NCBI GenBank assembly: GCA_903890485.1
Contig: CAITBM010000116.1
Coordinates: forward strand, 62,001-126,000
Direction of reading: 5' to 3'
From: an uncultured Opitutaceae bacterium
GTDB taxonomy: Bacteria; Verrucomicrobiota; Verrucomicrobiia; Opitutales; Opitutaceae
Length of the DNA: 64,000 nt
Positions 54,441 to 62,178 of this stretch are shown in pieces (position 1 is the stretch's first letter; every line of letters starts with the position of its first letter). The notes under the pieces were generated by a model. The model saw only the letters and a program-made list of their open reading frames with translations. It was not told the origin of the DNA and made no database searches. The position numbers and the translations under genes are program-made.

Positions 54441-55061
54441 CTAGTCTTCCGCCAGCTCCACATGCGCGGTGATGCCAATGGGAAGCACTGCGAAAGCACC
54501 GCGTCCTTGGACGACGGCGCCGGAATGAATAACCCGATATACCCGAAGGTCTCCTAGGGTGTCGCCCCCGCGCACGACGCGTCCGTTTACAAAGGCTACC
54601 GGTGTGGTGCCATTACCGATGATGACCCCGCCGCAGGTGAGGACGTAGTCGACGGAAGTCCGTCGGTGTTTTCCGCGTAAAAGGAAGGGGTTAGGTCCTT
54701 CGGTCCTCGCAGAACCGCTCGGGCCCGTTCCCGAAAGCCAAATCCGTCCGCGTGAATCGGGCCATCGAGCTCCGTCCGGGGTTGAATCAGGTTCCGCGAA
54801 TCTCCGATCGGGCCGCCTCTCTCCAAATTCGGCAAGCCCAAGCGTGAAAACGCGGGCCCGCGGCCGGACGGTCGGTACCGACGCTCTGTGTCCACCGACA
54901 AGGACAATCTCGGATTCGCACGGAAATTGCGGTACGGCGAGCGTTCCAATCAGGCCGGCGCCCGGGGACGCGGGAACATAGGCGTAGGACTGCTCCTCGC
55001 ATTGTCCTGCGACTGCAATTATGCAGAGAAGCGCACCCTGTAGAGTTGTGGAGATCGTCAC
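54441..55061 (-). CDS. Secreted GspC/PilP-like protein
   Basis: 206 aa. A signal peptide (LLCIIAVAGQC) leads into a Pro/Gly/Arg-rich region (about 60-135) of low complexity. The C-terminal part (about 138-200: FVNGRVVRGGDTLGDLRVYRVI, then GAVVQGRGAFAVLPIGI) looks like the beta-sandwich homology region of GspC/PilP, which contacts the secretin. That resemblance is by eye and weak. The GTG start overlaps the stop of the preceding 94-aa gene (GTGA). In position it corresponds to the gene that joins inner-membrane parts and secretin in T2SS or T4P loci. Confidence 0.65.
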   Translation of the reverse strand: MTISTTLQGALLCIIAVAGQCEEQSYAYVPASPGAGLIGTLAVPQFPCESEIVLVGGHRASVPTVRPRARVFTLGLAEFGERRPDRRFAEPDSTPDGARWPDSRGRIWLSGTGPSGSARTEGPNPFLLRGKHRRTSVDYVLTCGGVIIGNGTTPVAFVNGRVVRGGDTLGDLRVYRVIHSGAVVQGRGAFAVLPIGITAHVELAED

Positions 55062-55342
55062 GGAAGGAATTCTACATCGACGCCTGGCTCCAATCCCGCG
55101 CTCGTGGACAACACGAAGCGAACCTGGCCAAATTCGAATGCCGCTGCACCTTCAGTTGGGATGCCCGTGTCGGGGACCCCACCGCAATCGGCAATCTCTT
55201 CCGTGAGCGCGGCCAAACTGAGGACCAAGTGCCTCTCCCTTACCCGCTCAGCCATTGCCTTGAGGCGAACAAGAACCATTTCCTCCTTTAGGGAAAGCAC
55301 CTTCATTTCAGCGGGATCCTCGCCGCCGTCACCCGCGTTCAT
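55058..55342 (-). CDS. Unrecognised 94-aa protein of the secretion/pilus locus
   Basis: 94 aa, no signal peptide or membrane segment. The first half is helical and charged (LKEEMVLVRLKAMAERVRERH), the second is more beta-like (EFGQVRFVLSTSAGLEPG). I do not recognise a family. Overlaps of 4 bp at both ends (ATGA at 55339-55342 and GTGA at 55058-55061) place it firmly in the operon and support its being a real gene. Confidence 0.65.
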   Translation of the reverse strand: MNAGDGGEDPAEMKVLSLKEEMVLVRLKAMAERVRERHLVLSLAALTEEIADCGGVPDTGIPTEGAAAFEFGQVRFVLSTSAGLEPGVDVEFLP

Positions 55343-55833
55343 CGAGGAGTATCCTCCACGGCACTTTTCGCTTGGTCGAAAGCGGCTGCCAGGGCGTCGA
55401 GCGCCGCGCGCTGGTGCACCAGCTTTTCCGAGAGCCGGGCGGACTCCCTTTTCCTGAGCTCGATATCCCCCAACAAATCACTCCTCTGTTTTTCGAGGTC
55501 TTTGATTTCCTTTCTGATCTGCGACGAAGCCCTGTCGACATGCAGCCGCAGTTTGAGCTCCGAGGCGCGGCCTTCATCATTGGTGAATACCTGGAGAAAT
55601 AGCGGATTGCCGTAGAGCTGGGCTATCTCCTCAACGGCCGACTGCATCTTCCCAAGCATCTCTTCGTACTTCTTGTCAGCCGGAGCCGAGGATACCGCGG
55701 CTTTGGGTTCTCCCAATGCGGGGACCGTATCGGGGAGAGATTCTCCGAACGCCGCACAAACCCCGATGAGCCCCGCTGCCCAAGGCGCACAGAAAGTGGT
55801 GACCATTCTTATCTTCATTGGATTGGAAATCAC
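55339..55833 (-). CDS. Exported coiled-coil protein of the secretion/pilus locus
   Basis: 164 aa. An N-terminal signal peptide (about 1-28, AAGLIGVCAAFG) is followed by a Pro/Ala-rich stretch and a long charged coiled coil (about 95-155). No family recognised. GTG start overlaps the PilO-like stop (GTGA at 55830-55833); ATG at 55818 is an alternative with the same signal peptide. A periplasmic scaffold or spacer role in the machine is inferred from location and coiled coil only. Confidence 0.65.
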   Translation of the reverse strand: MISNPMKIRMVTTFCAPWAAGLIGVCAAFGESLPDTVPALGEPKAAVSSAPADKKYEEMLGKMQSAVEEIAQLYGNPLFLQVFTNDEGRASELKLRLHVDRASSQIRKEIKDLEKQRSDLLGDIELRKRESARLSEKLVHQRAALDALAAAFDQAKSAVEDTPR

Positions 55834-56360
55834 TTGGCCTGGTTCTTCATTAGGAGAGACACGCCAATTCTGACATTCCCGGCCGCACCGGCTCGGTGCT
55901 CACCACCCATTCTCAGATCGAGATGGGTCACCGAGGCGCCCGGCAGTGCCTCTATGCGATTGATAGCCCTTAGCACCTCACTCCAATCCTCAGTTTTCGC
56001 ATTTGGGAGCAAGTAAAGCACCGAACAACCGACGAGATGGCTATGCCCCTCCCGTTCGGAGGACACAATTCTCCACCGCTCGCCAAGTTGCCCGTTCAAA
56101 TTCTCCAAGGATCCCTCGGGACCAAGCCTGGATTCAAGCACGGCCTGCTCCTTGACCAGTGACTCGCGCTTCAGGTCACTATAATCCGAGAGTGCCCAGA
56201 TTCTTGACCTGATCGATTGCTCGCGGGCCGAGGCCTCCCGGGCTAAATTGCGGGCGTGGGCGAATTGCCTTGAGCGAAAGTTCCATGCCAGTGCCGACGA
56301 GCCCAGCGAGAAGCAGGCTGCTACGGCTAGCCAGCGACTGCACGTTATGCCCTTTCTCAT
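55830..56360 (-). CDS. PilO/GspM-like inner-membrane protein
   Basis: 176 aa. One N-terminal membrane helix (WLAVAACFSLGSSALAW), a coiled coil (about 30-95), then a compact alpha/beta domain (about 105-175). This is the architecture of PilO and GspM, which pair with PilN/GspL. Sequence identity to named families cannot be claimed by eye. ATG at 56360 overlaps the PilM/N-like stop (ATGA), which fixes the start against an open extension to 56423. Confidence 0.7.
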   Translation of the reverse strand: MRKGITCSRWLAVAACFSLGSSALAWNFRSRQFAHARNLAREASAREQSIRSRIWALSDYSDLKRESLVKEQAVLESRLGPEGSLENLNGQLGERWRIVSSEREGHSHLVGCSVLYLLPNAKTEDWSEVLRAINRIEALPGASVTHLDLRMGGEHRAGAAGNVRIGVSLLMKNQAK

Positions 56361-57661
56361 GGCGAATCTTTCGTTATCACGCCGTTGACCGTCAGTTTGT
56401 TGTCGGCGGCCCTGTAGCACCAACCCTCTGGGTCACGGGGAACAAATCCGGCACTGGAAAGCAAGTGTCGCACCTCTTCAGGCCTAAAATCGCTTGGGTC
56501 GGTGTCGGCCTCGATCTGAAAAGCCCTGTCGGGGCCAACGTTGAGCGATTCAAGGGTGACGGAGTCTGGCACCGCCGCGGCGAGGCGTCTGAGGGCTGCC
56601 GCGAGGTCACCCACCGCTCCGGTGCCGAGACCCCCGAGGCCAGTCTGCATGGCAACCATGGCAGCTCGATTGTTTTCCAGATGGACGAGTTGATGCTCCA
56701 ATTCCCCGATCCGAGATTCAACCCCGACTAGCTCTGCATGGGACCTGTTTCGAGCCTTCACGGTCCAACCAGCAAGAACCGCAGTTCCAATAACTCCTGC
56801 CGCCATCGCTCCCACCAATTGGCGATCAAGGCTGAACCGCTGAGGAAAAACCTCCCTGAGGTTGGCCGGATGACTCGCCGCGAGCCAGGATGCACGCTCG
56901 GCAAGGTCCGCCAATCCGTAAACCGTGCCGACTCTTCCCGTTTCCTCGATTCGCTTCCACTGGGGACAGAGGCTCCCGGGTTTCTGCTCTGCAACAACCG
57001 CGATCCCACCCGCCCTTGAGCCTTCAGCGATGCCCTGATCGGGAGCCGGCCGGCCCGTGACCTCAAGAACGCCAAGAAGACTGTTCCAGTCGCGCTCCTG
57101 CATGGGCTCGGTCCAAGCTCGGAATGTTCGCCTGCCAGGCACCAGGGAAGCCACAGCAACAAACCCGGGCACCAGGAACAGAAACGCACTCGGGCGGGGC
57201 TCGGCCTTCGTGCGAACGAGGGCTTCGGCCGCCGTATAGACGGGCCACGCCGCTTGCACAGAATTTCCGGACCGAGCCGCGATTTCGCATAGTCCGCGAA
57301 GACCCGGCGCCATCTCGCAGTGCAGGAGAGTCATGTAGGTGCCCGATGCCACAGGCTCTGGCGGCTCAATCCCCCAACCCAATCCGTCAGAGCAGACGGC
57401 CGGGTGTTCTCCCCTCACCCGTGCGAGGGACGAGAAGACCGTCCGCGAGACGCGCGGCGTCTCGATGGGGGTATGGGACATGCCACGGGGCTCAAAGACG
57501 ATGACGGTGCGCGCCGGGCCGCGCAGGGACAGTAGCCGACCGAGGGCTTCGAGCGGGCTCCCGCCCTCCCGTTCTTGCTCCTCAGCGGTATCCCGTATCC
57601 ATCCAGACGGGCCGCACGACCAAACCCCTCGCCCAAGCAACATCAGTATTCGAGCACCCAT
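56357..57661 (-). CDS. PilM-PilN / GspL-like fusion protein
   Basis: 434 aa. Residues 1-270 are cytoplasmic and resemble the PilM/GspL actin-like region in layout, though no intact ATP motif is visible. One membrane helix spans about 281-301, then a coiled coil (about 305-340) and a PilN-like periplasmic ferredoxin-like domain (about 350-425, with PDSVTLESLNVG). A single chain therefore replaces the PilM and PilN pair, as in GspL. The gene stands 3 bp from the prepilin stop and overlaps the PilO-like gene. Assignment rests on architecture and position. Confidence 0.75.
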   Translation of the reverse strand: MGARILMLLGRGVWSCGPSGWIRDTAEEQEREGGSPLEALGRLLSLRGPARTVIVFEPRGMSHTPIETPRVSRTVFSSLARVRGEHPAVCSDGLGWGIEPPEPVASGTYMTLLHCEMAPGLRGLCEIAARSGNSVQAAWPVYTAAEALVRTKAEPRPSAFLFLVPGFVAVASLVPGRRTFRAWTEPMQERDWNSLLGVLEVTGRPAPDQGIAEGSRAGGIAVVAEQKPGSLCPQWKRIEETGRVGTVYGLADLAERASWLAASHPANLREVFPQRFSLDRQLVGAMAAGVIGTAVLAGWTVKARNRSHAELVGVESRIGELEHQLVHLENNRAAMVAMQTGLGGLGTGAVGDLAAALRRLAAAVPDSVTLESLNVGPDRAFQIEADTDPSDFRPEEVRHLLSSAGFVPRDPEGWCYRAADNKLTVNGVITKDSP

Positions 57662-57664
57662 ATT

Positions 57665-58486
57665 CTAGAAATTCCCAAGGTAAACATACAGATCGGTGAC
57701 CCCTCCCTGAGCGGCCGCGTAGGCCACCTGCCCGCGTAGCTGCGCCGTGCCAGCGGCCCCCGTGGTATCGTCCATGAATGCCGGCGTGTTGATCGCCGTG
57801 GCGATCTGCGAGGCCTCGGGTCCCGACACCCCCTTGATTACCGCATAGGCAACCCTGCCGGCCGAGAGGCCATTCACGCCGTCCACGCGAAAGTTCGTTC
57901 CTCCGCTAGCATCGGTCGTTCCAGGAGCTTGCGCGGAATTTACCGAGGCGCATTCAAGCCGTGAGGTGTTCTGGTAGCCATAACCCGAGGCAATTCGGGA
58001 GTCCGGAAGGTTGTAATAGTAGCCCGTCGCTGGGTTGAATCGCGGGTCGACTACTGACGACCCCCCAGCCGGGGCAAAGACCTGGGAGCCGCATGCGGGC
58101 GCAAAGTAGCGATCGAGTTTTGGACTAGGGACCGAGAGGAGCACCTCATCCAGGCGCAATGCGTTATTGAAGTCGGCAACCGCGCTGCCGGAGAGCCCCG
58201 GGTTCGCCGTCGCATTCACGGCGGCTGCTGTAGAGGCATACCCCTTCGTAAGAGGCAGCGTTCCTCCGAGCTGGTTCGCTGCGTCCGCGGCAAACCCCTT
58301 GAGTTGCCTCAGGTCGGCAACAGTCCGGCTCACGTGTGCGGATGACAGGGCCTTGCTAAGGGCGGGGAGCAGGATCGCGGCGAGAACGGCGATGATCGCC
58401 ACTACAACCAGTATCTCGATGAGTGAAAAAGCGCGCGCGCCAGGCCCGCGATTCTGACGAAACAGATGTGGATTTACTTTGTTCAT
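57665..58486 (-). CDS. Prepilin/pseudopilin with N-terminal methylation motif
   Basis: 273 aa. Leader of 19 residues, cleavage expected between A19 and F20 (ARAFSLIEILVVVAIIAVLA), with Glu at +5 as in type IV pilins and pseudopilins. Ala instead of Gly at -1 is a known variant. The body (about 45-273) is Gly/Ala/Asn-rich with NPATGYYYNLP and few cysteines. It sits between gspE and the PilM/N fusion, as the likely main fibre subunit of this machine. Confidence 0.85.
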   Translation of the reverse strand: MNKVNPHLFRQNRGPGARAFSLIEILVVVAIIAVLAAILLPALSKALSSAHVSRTVADLRQLKGFAADAANQLGGTLPLTKGYASTAAAVNATANPGLSGSAVADFNNALRLDEVLLSVPSPKLDRYFAPACGSQVFAPAGGSSVVDPRFNPATGYYYNLPDSRIASGYGYQNTSRLECASVNSAQAPGTTDASGGTNFRVDGVNGLSAGRVAYAVIKGVSGPEASQIATAINTPAFMDDTTGAAGTAQLRGQVAYAAAQGGVTDLYVYLGNF

Positions 58487-58498
58487 GGATAAAGACGG

Positions 58499-60262
58499 TC
58501 AGTGTGAACGTGAAGCCTCGAGCGTGGCCCCGAACACCTCCTCAGGCGCTGTGAACCCCAGGGAGGCCTTCAGCATTCCGTCCTCCCTCATATTCCGTGC
58601 ACCCACGTCACCTGCCGCCACTGCGTTTCCGAACATTGCCTCGGCGGCCGCAGGGTCGAAGCGAGAGCGCTGACGCACCAGCAAATCGGCCAGCCTAGAT
58701 CCCATGTCCCGAAACTCGAAAATCCCAGTTCGGCCCGAGAACCCGCTGCCGTGGCAAAGGGGGCAACCTCCCCCTGCCTCATAGAACACCGGCTCCGAGA
58801 CCTCTCCCAAATCGATGGCCCCGGTATCCCTAGCGGATCGAAAGAGTGCGTTGTAGTGGCCTGAAAGCAGGTCGGCTTTGCGATGCGGCTGCCTGCACCC
58901 AGTGCAAAGGCGCTTTACCAATCTTTGGCCCAGGAGAAGACGCGTTGTCGATGCGAGCATCGAGGCCTCGACGCCCAAATCGAGCAATCGGCTAAGGGAT
59001 TGCACTGCCGTGTTGGCGTGCACGGTTGTCACGATGAGATGCCCAGTTAGGGCCAGGCGCATTGCCAAGGACGCGGTCTCCGAGTCTCGAATCTCGCCGA
59101 CGATCACGATGTCGGGATTGTGCCTGAGAAATGCGCGGAGCGCGGCGGCAAAGGGCATTCTTGCGCTTACAGGGGCTTGGGTCACCGAACGCAGCCGATA
59201 TTCCACAGGGTCCTCGACACTCAAGATTCGCTTGGATCGGGCGTCGAGGCAGGGGACGGCCGCTGCGAGCGTCGTGCTTTTCCCGTGCCCCGTTGGGCCA
59301 GACACAAGGACGATTCCGTTTGGACTCTTTAAGCCTGCCCTCACCCGGATCGCCGTGTCCTCGAGCATCCCCAGGCTCTCGAGCGACCCGACCTGTGCGC
59401 TCTGGTCAAGGACCCGGATCACGATGCTTTCGCCGTTGATCGCGGGAATGACGGAATAACGCAGTGAGACGCGCTTGCTCCCGTACTCCCTGACCGAAGA
59501 GGCATCCTGAGTATCGAGCCGATTCGCCACGTCGAGGCCTCCCGCGGCGACCGAGCCTCGTGATTTCCCATCGGGGCCACGCGTAGACGAGAGCTTGAGC
59601 TGGGCCGACACCGTTTCCTTCATCGTGCCCGGAAGCGTACCCCAGGGTATCAGTTCGCCATCAATCCGCCACCGTATCTCGCAACTGCGGTCATCGGGGA
59701 TGCAATGGATGTCGGAGAGCCCGCGCGTGTGGGCTGCCTTCCTGATCATGTCCTCGACGAAACGTTCGACCTCGTTGTCGCGCACCTCGAGGCTGGTCCG
59801 GAATTTTTCCGAGACCAGGGCATCAATGTCGGCCTGCGGCGACACGACCCATTCCACGGTCTGGCCCTCAAGAGCATAACGCACCTGGTCAAACTGTGGG
59901 CAGGTGGGATCCGCCGCGGCAACCGTCATCGAGTTCGGCCCGCGAGCGAGCACGATCGCATGGCGATTCCTGGAAATGGCCTCGGGAAGCGCACGGTGCG
60001 CATCCGCCTCAACCCGCAAATCATCGCGGGAAACATACCGCCATCCAAGGAATTGGGCTATCCAGAGCGCGACGGACTCGTCCGTGGCCAGACCGAGTTC
60101 GACCAATGTCCGGCTTAACGGTTGGTGCCCCTCTACGCCATGGTGATATGCAAGAACCGCCGCCATTTGAGGATCGGATACGCCGGAGCCCACGACCCGC
60201 TCGATAAGGAAGAGATCCTGGGGCTCACAAAGCGAAGGCGGCGTATAGGCAGCGCCCATCAT
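58499..60262 (-). CDS. gspE: GspE/PilB-type secretion ATPase
   Basis: 587 aa hexameric motor. An MshEN-like N-terminal domain (about 48-150, LVELGLATDESVALWIAQFLG) is followed by the ATPase core. Walker A is GPTGHGKST (322-330; the usual Ser is His), the Asp box VEDPVEY (349-355), Walker B DIVIVGEIRD (384-393), His box TTVHANT. The C-terminal zinc motif has CTGC and CPLC. The conserved Arg of the c-di-GMP MshEN motif is not obvious. ATGA overlap with gspD at 60259-60262. A second PilB-type motor is encoded at 19117. Confidence 0.93.
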   Translation of the reverse strand: MMGAAYTPPSLCEPQDLFLIERVVGSGVSDPQMAAVLAYHHGVEGHQPLSRTLVELGLATDESVALWIAQFLGWRYVSRDDLRVEADAHRALPEAISRNRHAIVLARGPNSMTVAAADPTCPQFDQVRYALEGQTVEWVVSPQADIDALVSEKFRTSLEVRDNEVERFVEDMIRKAAHTRGLSDIHCIPDDRSCEIRWRIDGELIPWGTLPGTMKETVSAQLKLSSTRGPDGKSRGSVAAGGLDVANRLDTQDASSVREYGSKRVSLRYSVIPAINGESIVIRVLDQSAQVGSLESLGMLEDTAIRVRAGLKSPNGIVLVSGPTGHGKSTTLAAAVPCLDARSKRILSVEDPVEYRLRSVTQAPVSARMPFAAALRAFLRHNPDIVIVGEIRDSETASLAMRLALTGHLIVTTVHANTAVQSLSRLLDLGVEASMLASTTRLLLGQRLVKRLCTGCRQPHRKADLLSGHYNALFRSARDTGAIDLGEVSEPVFYEAGGGCPLCHGSGFSGRTGIFEFRDMGSRLADLLVRQRSRFDPAAAEAMFGNAVAAGDVGARNMREDGMLKASLGFTAPEEVFGATLEASRSH

Positions 60263-61857
60263 GTCATGTCCCCCCCAAGGCCTATGCGCTCAACCCGGCG
60301 TGGACGTGGAACCCCACCCGTGCCAGGGGAATCCTCCTCAGGCGCCGTGGTCTTGATCTCCCGAGGCTCCTCCGCATTGACTGTGACGAGGAACACCAGC
60401 TCGGTTCTCGTGCGCACCCGTGTTGCCGTCGAGAATGCGTTTCCTATAAAGGGAACCGCAGCCAGCACCGGCACCCCCCTTCGTTCGTTGCCTTTCGTCT
60501 CCGTGATGAATCCCCCTATCACCGCGGTCTCATGGTTGCGCAATGCGAGCGTCGTCCTGGCCCTCTTGGTTCCGGTGACCGGTGCCGTTTCCTGACCGTC
60601 TGGTGAGGTCACGGTGCCCTTTAGCTCGGTCATCGCCGGCGAGAGCGAGAGCTTCGTGGTCAGGTCGTCAGCTATCTGTACCGTTATCTCGAGCACATTT
60701 CCAAAGGACACGGTGCTCTCAGAGTAATTCGTGCTCACGATGGGCTGTGTCCCAGCTTGGGAAAGTCCTCCCGCATTGATTGTCGTCGTGCTCGTGCGGC
60801 TAAAGAAGGGCTGGTCCTCGCTGACCTGCACGAACGCGGTCTGGTTATTGAGGGCGGCGATTTCAGGCTTCGATTCAACACGGACTGTGCCCTGCTCGGA
60901 GAGTGCGCTTATGGCAGCCTGCACCCCACCTGCCGAAAGCGTCCCGGAAAATGTCGGAGGATCGAGCACGACCGAACCGAGCTGCGCGAGGGAGCCCGTG
61001 ATCGATGAGACGCCCGATAGAGTCACGGCCGTCTTGCTGATCCTGCCCAGCGACTCCCGTGCGATTTCCCAGTCTATCCCGGCCTTAGACTGGTCGTTCA
61101 GGTCAACCTCGACAATTTTAACCGAGATTCTCGCCTGCCTTCCGACACGCTGGAGCACCCTTTTTAGATAGCCTTCCACCACGCGGTGCGTGCGAAGGGA
61201 ACCGCGGATCTGCACAATCCCCGCAAATCGGTTCACGAGCAGGGACTCGCCGTCGCCAATCATGCCCTTCAGATCCCCTTCAAGGCGCCCCCAAAAATCC
61301 GCGTCATTTTGCTGCACCACGCTAAGCGTGGAGGTGCCGCTTGTGGAACTTGACGCGGTGCCCGGCAAAGCATTTCCCGCCAGCTGCGCCGACGTCCCGG
61401 AGCCGGAACCTGGTGCGTTTCCTGCCGAGAGAGCGCCCGAGGCACTCTCGCTTAGGTTGACGCTCGCCGAACTCGATCCGCTCTGCGTCATCTGAAGATA
61501 GTCCACAGGGTAGATGCGCGTCACAAATTTCCGCACCAAAAGGTAGCCTCGGTCAGAGGCTTCATAGCTCCATCCCCTTGCCTGGCATATTGCCTCCACG
61601 ACCGTGCCCACGCTGGCATTGTGAAGCTCGAAGCTCACGGCTCCCTGAACATCGCTGTCGACGATAACGGGGAAATGATAGGCTGCCCCCAGGCCTTCTA
61701 GAACGACGCGCCCGTCCTGGCCCTGAGCACTGAAATCCTCGATAGGGCGTGAGAGAACCTCTTCTATCGCGCCTCGGTCCTGCGCGCGAGCGGAGCACAA
61801 GAAACTAGTGAGCGCGAGAGCCAGAAACGAGGCCTTGTCTTTCATGGGCCTGAGCAT
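60259..61857 (-). CDS. gspD: Secretin (GspD/MshL-like)
   Basis: 532 aa outer-membrane secretin. A signal peptide (LALALTSFLCSARA) is followed by an STN-like/N0 region (about 45-115), a Ser/Gly/Ala-rich low-complexity stretch (about 127-180), an N-domain and the secretin barrel (about 250-500). Barrel landmarks are VKIVEVDLNDQSKAGIDWE, VESKPEIAALNNQTAFVQV and the C-terminal gate region ETAVIGGFITETKGNERRGVPVLAAVPFIGNAF. Length and layout are close to MshL and short PilQ/GspD. First gene of the locus; ATG 61857 is used, ATG 61845 is equally possible. No pilotin-type lipoprotein is adjacent. Confidence 0.92.
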   Translation of the reverse strand: MLRPMKDKASFLALALTSFLCSARAQDRGAIEEVLSRPIEDFSAQGQDGRVVLEGLGAAYHFPVIVDSDVQGAVSFELHNASVGTVVEAICQARGWSYEASDRGYLLVRKFVTRIYPVDYLQMTQSGSSSASVNLSESASGALSAGNAPGSGSGTSAQLAGNALPGTASSSTSGTSTLSVVQQNDADFWGRLEGDLKGMIGDGESLLVNRFAGIVQIRGSLRTHRVVEGYLKRVLQRVGRQARISVKIVEVDLNDQSKAGIDWEIARESLGRISKTAVTLSGVSSITGSLAQLGSVVLDPPTFSGTLSAGGVQAAISALSEQGTVRVESKPEIAALNNQTAFVQVSEDQPFFSRTSTTTINAGGLSQAGTQPIVSTNYSESTVSFGNVLEITVQIADDLTTKLSLSPAMTELKGTVTSPDGQETAPVTGTKRARTTLALRNHETAVIGGFITETKGNERRGVPVLAAVPFIGNAFSTATRVRTRTELVFLVTVNAEEPREIKTTAPEEDSPGTGGVPRPRRVERIGLGGDMT

Positions 61858-62178
61858 TTTTACGGCACGGGTTACGACAAGTCTAATACCGTGTTAGTTA
61901 TTCACACGCGCCCAACCTTTGCCTAAGGGATGGCCCGGGAAAGCCAAAGATCGCCTCCTCACGGGATCGCCGCAGGCTCATCGGGCGGGCTCACGAATGA
62001 GTCGGCCACTTCCCCGGGGCTTGCCATTATAGCTCCCACCTTCCCTTCTTGTTGGCTTGTGGCGACTTATTCCATATCCGGGCGCATCAGAACCCAAACG
62101 GAAATCTTCTCGAATCGTTGAGCCAGATGGCCGCAAAACTGCTATGGAGATGTCCCCCTTGCATCCTGCCCTAAAGAA
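61858..62178. promoter_or_regulatory. 321-bp divergent non-coding region between gspD and kup
   Basis: The only gap above 300 bp in the window. It should hold the promoters of the secretion/pilus locus (-) and of kup (+). An imperfect inverted repeat, CACGG at 61866-61870 and CCGTG at 61889-61893, extended inward by TTA/TAA, lies just upstream of the gspD start and could be an operator. The rest shows no tRNA or riboswitch that I can name. An open frame of 63 codons (61930-62121, +) looks like chance. Confidence 0.5.

Noticed and set aside
61930-62121. 63-codon open frame in the gspD-kup gap
   Set aside because: No signal peptide, no motif, no ribosome-binding site, and ordinary chance length in high-GC DNA.
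61900-62178. Possible c-di-GMP (GEMM) or c-di-AMP (ydaO) riboswitch before kup or gspD
   Set aside because: Fragments such as AAAGCC and GCCTAAGGG recall GEMM elements, but the order and the paired stems of the consensus do not line up on either strand.
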